A DNA stretch of 11,754 nt from an uncultured Sphingobium sp. (GTDB lineage: Bacteria; Pseudomonadota; Alphaproteobacteria; Sphingomonadales; Sphingomonadaceae), in contig CAMPHJ010000058.1 in NCBI GenBank assembly GCA_946885845.1, positions 1 to 11,754 of the forward strand. Reading direction: 5' to 3'. The notes under the pieces are model-generated. The model worked only from the letters and a program-made list of their open reading frames with translations. It was not told the DNA's origin and did no database searches. The translations under genes were made by a program, and so were the position numbers. Shown here one piece after another: positions 6,786-11,754 of the stretch (position 1 is the first letter of the stretch; each line of letters begins with the position of its first letter).

Positions 6786-7214
6786 ATGCCCGGCTCACCC
6801 GTCATCCCCGGCCTGCGCTATGCCGACGCACCCGCCGCCATTGCCTTCCTCTGTTCGGCGTTCGGCTTTGAAGTGCACGCTTCTTATGAGGATCGGGATG
6901 ATCCTACCATGGTCCATCATGCCGAGCTGGTGCTGGGCGATGGCATGATCATGCTGGGCAGCGCGCGCGCCGGGCAGGGCGAATCCTTGTACAGCTGGAC
7001 GATCCCCCGAGAATTAGGGGGCGTTACCAGCTGCATCTATGTCGTGGTGCCCGACGCCGACGCCCATTGCCTTCATGCGCGGAACGAGGGCGCGGTTGTC
7101 GTTTCCGAACCTCATGACAATGTCGGCTATCCAGGGCGTGGCTATGAAGCGCTCGATCCAGAGGGCAATCTTTGGAGCTTTGGCACCTACGACCCTTGGG
7201 CAAAATCGGTTTAA
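6786..7214 (+). CDS. VOC (glyoxalase/bleomycin-resistance/dioxygenase) superfamily protein
   Basis: A 142-residue single-domain protein with the paired beta-alpha-beta-beta-beta layout of the vicinal oxygen chelate fold. The first module opens with VIPGLRYADAPAAIAFLCSAFGFE; the second module runs from about SCIYVVVPDADAHCLHARNEGA to the conserved ending GRGYEALDPEGNLWSFGTYDP (117-137). His45/Glu47 in VHHAELVLGDG sit where metal ligands or substrate contacts often fall in this superfamily. The start is ATG at 6786, 6 nt after AAGGAG (6774-6779); the frame is open 7 codons further upstream but without such a site. The superfamily covers lyases, dioxygenases, antibiotic-binding proteins and many proteins of unknown role, so no reaction can be assigned. 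It is transcribed divergently from hisN. Confidence 0.85.
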   Translation: MPGSPVIPGLRYADAPAAIAFLCSAFGFEVHASYEDRDDPTMVHHAELVLGDGMIMLGSARAGQGESLYSWTIPRELGGVTSCIYVVVPDADAHCLHARNEGAVVVSEPHDNVGYPGRGYEALDPEGNLWSFGTYDPWAKSV

Positions 7215-7267
7215 GGCTTCGGCAACGTCACTGCGGTAGAACTTGGTCAGCAGGCAAGGAGTTGCGC

Positions 7268-7504
7268 GTGGCGTTGATCGGCTGGTCTTTGAGTTTCGCT
7301 GCCCTGCTGGGCGCGCTCGCGCTGCGGCAGGACATGCCGGTGGGCGGTTCTTTCAGCCTGTCGAACATGCTGTTCCTGCTGGCGCTGCTCGCCTGTCCGA
7401 TGCTGTGGCAGAAAAAGCCGCTGGGAATTTCCCGCGCCCAGCGGATCGTTACCGCGCTGATCCTGCTTTTCAGCCTGCCGCTGGTGTTGATGCCCGCCGC
7501 CTGA
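7268..7504 (+). CDS. Small three-helix membrane protein of unknown function
   Basis: A predicted 78-residue integral membrane protein that I do not recognise. Three hydrophobic segments are visible: about 3-19 (IGWSLSFAALLGALALR), 31-47 (LSNMLFLLALLACPMLW) and 60-75 (IVTALILLFSLPLVLM). They are joined by QDMPVGGSFS and by a basic loop, QKKPLGISRAQR. By the positive-inside rule the basic loop is likely cytoplasmic. The start chosen is GTG at 7268-7270, 6 nt after AAGGAG (7256-7261); a TTG at 7262 abuts that site too closely. It lies 53 bp after the VOC gene on the same strand and may be co-transcribed with it. It ends 46 bp from the convergent prs gene, with no clear terminator between. Confidence 0.7.
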   Translation: MALIGWSLSFAALLGALALRQDMPVGGSFSLSNMLFLLALLACPMLWQKKPLGISRAQRIVTALILLFSLPLVLMPAA

Positions 7505-7550
7505 CAAGTCCCCCACTGCGCTGGCGCAAAGTCGCGCGGCGCAACTTCGA

Positions 7551-8486
7551 TCAATCAAACAGGCTGGATACCGAGCTTTCGTCGGCGATGCGCTTGATCG
7601 CTTCACCCAGCAACGGGGCGATGGGCAGATGGCGGATGCTCTTGGAGCCACACACCGCATCCACGCCCTGGATCGAATCGGTGATGATCAGTTCCTTAAG
7701 CTCCGACGCTTCGACCCGCGCCACCGCGCCGCCCGACAGCACGCCATGGCTGACATAGGCGACCACATCCTCGGCCCCCGCAGCTTTCAGCGCCGCAGCC
7801 GCGTTGCAGAGCGTGCCTGCCGAATCGACAATGTCGTCGATCAGGATGCAGAAGCGGCCCTTCACGTCGCCGATGATGTTCATGACTTCCGATTCGCCCG
7901 CCCGTTCACGCCGTTTGTCGACGATGGCCAGGGGGGCGTTGTCCAGCCGCTTGGCCAGCGCCCGGGCGCGCACCACGCCGCCCACGTCGGGCGATACGAC
8001 CATCAAGTTGCGGTCGCCGAAACGCGCCTGAATGTCCGCCGACATGACCGGCGCACCGAACAGATTGTCGGTCGGAATGTCGAAGAAGCCCTGGATCTGC
8101 CCGGCATGCAGATCGACCGACAAAACGCGGTTAGCGCCCGCCGTGGTGATGATGTTGGCCACCAGCTTGGCCGAAATCGGGGTGCGGGGGCCGGGCTTCC
8201 GGTCTTGCCGGGCATAGCCGAAATAAGGGATCACCGCCGTGATTCGCTTGGCCGACGCGCGTTTCAACGCATCGATCATGATCAGCAATTCCATCAGATT
8301 GTCGTTGGTCGGGTAACTGGTCGACTGAATGACGAACACGTCTTCGCCGCGAACATTCTCATGAATTTCAACGAAAACCTCTTCGTCGGCGAAGCGGCGG
8401 ACGCTCACGTCGGTCAGGGGAATTTCGATATAGTCCGCAATGGCGGCCGCTAGCGGCTTATTGGAATTGCCGGTCATGAGTTTCAT
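7551..8486 (-). CDS. prs: Ribose-phosphate pyrophosphokinase (PRPP synthetase)
   Basis: A 311-residue class I PRPP synthetase that transfers pyrophosphate from ATP to ribose 5-phosphate, making PRPP for purines, pyrimidines, histidine, tryptophan and NAD. The family signature [16 protein letters not shown] is at 125-140. [20 protein letters not shown] (93-112) contributes to ATP binding and the catalytic flexible loop is [12 protein letters not shown] (190-201). The PRPP-binding loop DDIVDSAGT is at 217-225. Length is normal. The ATG at 8484-8486 is preceded only by a weak G-rich stretch. The gene is divergent from nadE; PRPP is needed for the phosphoribosyltransferase step upstream of NadE, which makes the pairing metabolically sensible (inference). 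Confidence 0.97.
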   Translation of the reverse strand: MKLMTGNSNKPLAAAIADYIEIPLTDVSVRRFADEEVFVEIHENVRGEDVFVIQSTSYPTNDNLMELLIMIDALKRASAKRITAVIPYFGYARQDRKPGPRTPISAKLVANIITTAGANRVLSVDLHAGQIQGFFDIPTDNLFGAPVMSADIQARFGDRNLMVVSPDVGGVVRARALAKRLDNAPLAIVDKRRERAGESEVMNIIGDVKGRFCILIDDIVDSAGTLCNAAAALKAAGAEDVVAYVSHGVLSGGAVARVEASELKELIITDSIQGVDAVCGSKSIRHLPIAPLLGEAIKRIADESSVSSLFD

Positions 8487-8533
8487 GGCCTGGACCCCCG
8501 TGACGAATTGATGACGCTGAGAAACGCGGCCCC

Positions 8534-8562
8534 TTTAGCGGGCGTTGTCGCGACTGGAAAGG
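8534..8562 (-). promoter_or_regulatory. Candidate prs promoter
   Basis: On the minus strand, CCTTTC (8557-8562) and GCTAAA (8534-8539) are separated by 17 bp. The predicted start is near 8527, about 40 nt before the prs ATG. Hexamers and spacing match the candidate pheST promoter, and GG follows both -10 elements directly or after one base. Confidence 0.45.
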
Positions 8563-8576
8563 CGCTTTTGCGCCTT
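8559..8576. promoter_or_regulatory. Perfect 18-bp palindrome between prs and nadE
   Basis: AAGGCGC (8559-8565) and GCGCCTT (8570-8576) flank TTTT. The left arm overlaps the candidate prs -35 and the right arm overlaps TTGCGC (8568-8573), a possible nadE -35. In the 118-bp divergent gap this could be an operator for a dimeric regulator; as RNA it would be a small hairpin at best. No regulator is identified. Confidence 0.35.
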
Positions 8577-8604
8577 GCAGGAAAATGGATTAGGGCGCTG
8601 GCCT

Positions 8605-10266
8605 ATGACCGACAAACTTGTGATCGCCCTGGCCCAGATGACCCAGTCAGTGGGGGATCTTGCCGCCAATGCCGATGCGATGCTGCAATGGCGCGAACGC
8701 GCGAGGGAAGCCGACCTTATCGTCTTCCCCGAACTTCAACTGATCGGCTATCCGCCGGAGGATTTGGTGTTAAAGCCTGCGCTGGTCGAACGGGCCAACC
8801 AGGAACTTGACCGCTTGGCGCAGGCGACCGCTGACGGCGGTCCCGCCATGCTGGTGGGCACGGTCGTGGCGTCCCAGGGCGTGCTGTTCAACGTTGTCGC
8901 GCTGCTGGAAAACGGCGCGGTCACCGCGATCCGGCAGAAGCGTGAACTTCCCAACTATGGCACCTTCGACGAGAAGCGCCTGTTTGCGCCCGGCCCTCTG
9001 CCAGCGTCCATCGATTTCAAGGGCGTCAAAATCGGCGTCCCGGTCTGCGAAGACATCTGGTTTCCCTTTGTGACCGCCCATCTGCGCGCTGAGGGAGCGG
9101 AACTGCTGATCAGCCCCAATGGCAGCCCGTTTGAGATCGATAAGGACGACCGCCGCATCAATGCAGTCGCCGGGACCCGTGTGCGCGAAACCGGCCTGCC
9201 GTTGATCTACGTCAACCGGGTTGGCGGGCAGGATGAACTGGCCTTCGATGGCGCGTCCTTCGTCATGGGGGCGGACCTTTCCATCGCGCATCAACTGCCC
9301 GACTGGGAAGAGGCGCTGGTCCTGACGCAGTGGGAAAAATGGGATGGTCAGTGGGTATGCATGCCTGGTGAGCGTCACGCGCTCGATGAACGCCCCGCCG
9401 ATATCTACAATGCGATGGTCATTGCCTTGCGCGACTATGTCGACCGCAACCGCTTCCCCGGCGTGGTGCTGGGCTTGTCAGGCGGTATCGACTCCGCGCT
9501 GTCCGCCGCCGTTGCCGTCGATGCGCTGGGCGCGGACAGGGTATGGTGCGTGATGATGCCATCGCGCTTCACCAGCCAGGACAGCCTGGACGATGCGGTG
9601 GAATGCTCCCGCTTGCTGGGGGTGCGCTATGATATCATCCCGATCGAAGCTGGCGCTACGGCGTTCGATGCGATGTTGGGCGACGTTTTCGCAGAACGGC
9701 AGCGTGACCTTACCGAAGAAAATATCCAGTCGCGCATTCGTGGCGTCTTGCTCATGGCCCTTTCCAACAAGTTCGGCCACATGCTGCTGACTACCGGCAA
9801 CAAGAGCGAGATGTCGGTCGGCTATGCCACCATTTATGGCGACATGGCGGGCGGCTATTCCGTGCTGAAGGACGCCTATAAGACGACCGTGTTCGATCTT
9901 AGCCGCTGGCGGAATGCCAATGTGCCATCCTTGGGCGAAGGCAGGGGCCCCGCTGGCCCCGTCATGCCCGAACGCGTCATCACCAAGCCGCCAAGCGCTG
10001 AACTGCGTGAGGATCAGAAGGATGAAGACAGCCTGCCGCCCTATGACATTCTCGATCCCATACTCTATGGATTGGTGGAAGAGGAATTGTCGGTCGAACA
10101 ACTGGTCGCACGCGGTTTCGACCGGGATTTGGTGGCGCGGATCGAACGCCTGCTCTACGTCGCTGAATATAAGCGCCGCCAGTCGCCGCCCGGCGTGAAG
10201 CTGGGCATCCGCAATTTCGGGCGGGATCGCCGCTATCCGATCACCAACGCCTTTCGGACGCTGTAG
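8605..10266 (+). CDS. nadE: Glutamine-dependent NAD(+) synthetase
   Basis: A 553-residue two-domain enzyme that makes NAD from deamido-NAD, ATP and glutamine, the last step of NAD synthesis. The N-terminal nitrilase-type glutaminase domain (about 5-260) shows the Glu-Lys-Cys triad: Glu43 in VFPELQLIGYPPEDL, Lys112 in RQKRELPNYGTFDE and Cys148 in GVPVCEDIW. The C-terminal ammonia-dependent synthetase domain (about 265-553) shows the ATP pyrophosphatase loop GLSGGIDSALS (290-300), TTGNKSEMSVGY (396-407) and GDMAGGYSVLKDAYKT (412-427). The start is ATG at 8605, giving MTDKLVIALAQM; the frame is open for 20 codons upstream but family alignment starts here. No Shine-Dalgarno is seen. The gene ends 3 bp before gltX, so the two are very likely one transcript. 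Confidence 0.97.
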   Translation: MTDKLVIALAQMTQSVGDLAANADAMLQWRERAREADLIVFPELQLIGYPPEDLVLKPALVERANQELDRLAQATADGGPAMLVGTVVASQGVLFNVVALLENGAVTAIRQKRELPNYGTFDEKRLFAPGPLPASIDFKGVKIGVPVCEDIWFPFVTAHLRAEGAELLISPNGSPFEIDKDDRRINAVAGTRVRETGLPLIYVNRVGGQDELAFDGASFVMGADLSIAHQLPDWEEALVLTQWEKWDGQWVCMPGERHALDERPADIYNAMVIALRDYVDRNRFPGVVLGLSGGIDSALSAAVAVDALGADRVWCVMMPSRFTSQDSLDDAVECSRLLGVRYDIIPIEAGATAFDAMLGDVFAERQRDLTEENIQSRIRGVLLMALSNKFGHMLLTTGNKSEMSVGYATIYGDMAGGYSVLKDAYKTTVFDLSRWRNANVPSLGEGRGPAGPVMPERVITKPPSAELREDQKDEDSLPPYDILDPILYGLVEEELSVEQLVARGFDRDLVARIERLLYVAEYKRRQSPPGVKLGIRNFGRDRRYPITNAFRTL

Positions 10267-10269
10267 CCC

Positions 10270-11601
10270 ATGACGGTCATTACTCGCTTTGCCCCTTCAC
10301 CCACCGGGAATCTTCACGTCGGTAATATCCGCGCCGCGCTGCACAACTGGCTGTGGGCGCGCAAAAGCGGTGGCAAGTTCCTGTTGCGCCTGGACGACAC
10401 CGACCAGGAACGGTCGCGCCCGGAATATGCCGACGCGATCCGCGCCGACCTTCGCTGGCTGGGCCTCGATTGGGATGATGAACAGCGCCAGTCCGCCCGG
10501 TTCGCCCTTTATGAAGAAAGGTTCGAAGCCCTGAAGGCGACGGGCCATGTCTATCCGGCTTACGAAACGCAGCAGGAACTGGAATTGCGCCGCAAGGTGC
10601 TTTTGGGGCGTGGCCTGCCGCCGGTCTATGACCGTGCCGCGCTGACGCTGACCCCCGACCAGATCGCTGCTCATGAGGCTGACGGGCGCCAGCCGCACTG
10701 GCGCTTCCGGCTCGATCATGACCAGCCGATTGTCTGGACCGACCTGATCCGTGGGGATCAGCGCTTCGACCCCAGGCTGCTGTCAGACCCGGTCATCCGG
10801 CGCGCGGACGGAAGCTGGCTCTACATGCTGCCTTCCGTGATCGACGATATCGACATGGGCGTCACTCATGTTCTGCGCGGCGAAGATCATGTCACCAACA
10901 CGGCGGCGCAGATACAGATGTTCGCTGCCCTTGGCGCGCCCGTGCCGCAATTCGCGCATGAAGCGTTGCTGACCGGAAGCGAAGGAAAATTGTCCAAGCG
11001 GTTGGGGTCGCTGGGCGTAGCGCATTTTCGGGAAATCGGCCTTGAACCCATGGCCATCGTCGCGATGCTTGCCCGGCTGGGCACCAGCATGGCGATCGAG
11101 CCACTGGCCCAGCCGCAGCCGTTGATCGACAGTTTCGATTTCGCCCGGTTCGGTCGCGCTCCAGCACGTTTCGATGAAGGCGAACTGTCTCACCTTAATC
11201 AAAAGATCGTGCATATGCTGCCCTATGCGGCGGTTGCGGACCGGCTTCCGTCCGGCATGGATGCCAGGGCGTGGGATGTGATCCGGCCCAATCTGGAAAC
11301 CGTGGCGCAGGCAGGGGATTGGTGGCGGATCGTCACCGGGCCGGTCGAAGCACCCGCGCCCGCGCCGGAAGATGGCGAATTCCTGATGCTGGCGGCCAGC
11401 GCGCTGTCACAGGCAAATTTCGATGCGGACATCTGGCGGACGCTGACGGACAAGCTGAAGGAAGAAACGGGCCGCAAGGGCAAGTCCCTGTTCCTGCCGT
11501 TGCGGCGTGCGCTCACCGCGGTGGATCACGGCCCGGACATGGGGCAATTGCTGCCGCTGATCGGGAAGGATGAAGCCGTCCGGCGGCTCAGCCGCGCATA
11601 A
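10270..11601 (+). CDS. gltX: Glutamate--tRNA ligase
   Basis: A 443-residue class I synthetase that charges tRNA(Glu), and in organisms lacking GlnRS often tRNA(Gln) too. The HIGH motif appears as HVGN in RFAPSPTGNLHVGNIRAA (6-23) and KMSKR as KLSKR (240-244) in GSEGKLSKRLGSLGVAHFRE. The glutamate-binding segment is LLRLDDTDQERSRPEYADAI (38-57), and the helical anticodon-binding domain fills about 300-443, including GRKGKSLFLPLRRALT. The protein has no cysteine, so the zinc-binding site found in E. coli GluRS is absent. It is far too long for the tRNA(Asp)-modifying paralogue GluQ-RS. Alphaproteobacteria often carry two GluRS genes, and the LSKRLGSL form suggests one branch of that pair (inference). 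It starts at ATG 10270, coupled to nadE; no Shine-Dalgarno. Confidence 0.95.
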   Translation: MTVITRFAPSPTGNLHVGNIRAALHNWLWARKSGGKFLLRLDDTDQERSRPEYADAIRADLRWLGLDWDDEQRQSARFALYEERFEALKATGHVYPAYETQQELELRRKVLLGRGLPPVYDRAALTLTPDQIAAHEADGRQPHWRFRLDHDQPIVWTDLIRGDQRFDPRLLSDPVIRRADGSWLYMLPSVIDDIDMGVTHVLRGEDHVTNTAAQIQMFAALGAPVPQFAHEALLTGSEGKLSKRLGSLGVAHFREIGLEPMAIVAMLARLGTSMAIEPLAQPQPLIDSFDFARFGRAPARFDEGELSHLNQKIVHMLPYAAVADRLPSGMDARAWDVIRPNLETVAQAGDWWRIVTGPVEAPAPAPEDGEFLMLAASALSQANFDADIWRTLTDKLKEETGRKGKSLFLPLRRALTAVDHGPDMGQLLPLIGKDEAVRRLSRA

Positions 11602-11754
11602 CTTCCAGCGCGCGGCCCACCGCCAATATGCCTTCGGGCGCGACGGCAAAGCCCATATGGGTGCAATCGACCTCTATCGCATGATCCCGCTCGCCACTTC
11701 GGCCTCTGGCGCAATCGGGCATTATCACCCCGTCGCGCCTTGACCACAGGGCGG
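11588..11754 (-). CDS. Alpha/beta-hydrolase-like protein, C-terminal end only
   Basis: The final 54 codons of a gene that enters from beyond the right edge. The segment reads from ALWSRRDGVIMPDCA through EVDCTHMGFAVAPEGILAVG to the TGA at 11588-11590. SRRDGV followed about 25 residues later by a TH-MGF motif is the spacing of the catalytic Asp and His at the end of many alpha/beta hydrolases (patterns of the type S-x-x-DG-V and SH-x-G). The serine nucleophile lies outside the window, so neither activity nor subfamily can be confirmed. The gene is convergent with gltX, and the two coding regions overlap by 14 bp, leaving no room for a terminator between them. Confidence 0.72.
   Translation of the reverse strand, partial: ALWSRRDGVIMPDCARGRSGERDHAIEVDCTHMGFAVAPEGILAVGRALEVMRG

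Noticed and set aside
7505..7550. GC-rich gap between the small membrane protein gene and prs, checked for a shared terminator
   Set aside because: Only short, imperfect GCGC pairings are present and there is no T-run on either strand.
10270..11601. Possibility that gltX is the tRNA(Asp)-modifying GluQ-RS
   Set aside because: GluQ-RS lacks the anticodon-binding domain and is about 300 residues long. This protein has a full C-terminal domain and 443 residues.
11526..11747. Minus-strand 73-codon frame at the right edge
   Set aside because: It runs deep into gltX antisense. The neighbouring frame ending at 11588 carries the hydrolase-like DG and TH-MGF motifs and is preferred.

Overview
The window reads as an ordinary high-GC chromosomal segment from an alphaproteobacterium, most likely a sphingomonad (Sphingobium/Sphingomonas type). 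The grounds are protein character (long alphaproteobacterial-style NadE, a zinc-less GluRS with a KLSKR signature, an IMPase-type HisN), GCTAnn-type -10 elements, a REP-like 'CTCCTGCGCAGG' palindromic repeat, and infC missing from the rpmI-rplT-pheST cluster. No tRNA, rRNA, insertion sequence, prophage gene or CRISPR array is visible, and gene packing is dense.

Layout. Bases 1-266 (minus): N-terminal 88 residues of release factor RF3 (prfC), cut by the window edge. Bases 267-467: promoter for prfC plus three copies of a hairpin repeat. Bases 468-1367 (minus): aldose 1-epimerase-like protein. Bases 1399-1427: a clear intrinsic terminator closing the translation block behind it. Bases 1442-5751 (minus): rpmI-rplT, terminator, pheS-pheT (both subunits of phenylalanyl-tRNA synthetase, joined by an ATGA overlap). 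Bases 5930-6715 (minus): a histidinol-phosphatase/inositol monophosphatase-family protein. Bases 6786-7504 (plus): a VOC/glyoxalase-fold protein and a 78-residue three-helix membrane protein. Bases 7551-8486 (minus): prs, PRPP synthetase. Bases 8605-11601 (plus): nadE and gltX, 3 bp apart. Bases 11588-11754 (minus): the last 54 codons of an alpha/beta-hydrolase-like gene that overlaps the end of gltX tail to tail.

How the genes fit together. Most serve translation (RF3, L35, L20, PheRS, GluRS) or precursor supply. PRPP from Prs feeds histidine, nucleotide and NAD synthesis. NadE finishes NAD, and HisN acts late in histidine synthesis.

I did not find a previously undescribed multi-gene system. 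The features most worth a second look are non-coding: a perfectly symmetric candidate bidirectional promoter between hisN and the VOC gene, a shared CCTTTC-N17-GCTAAR promoter form at pheS and prs, a palindrome between the divergent prs and nadE promoters, a strong hairpin in the rpmI leader, and a repeat that supplies the end of the epimerase gene. All promoter calls are inferences from sequence.
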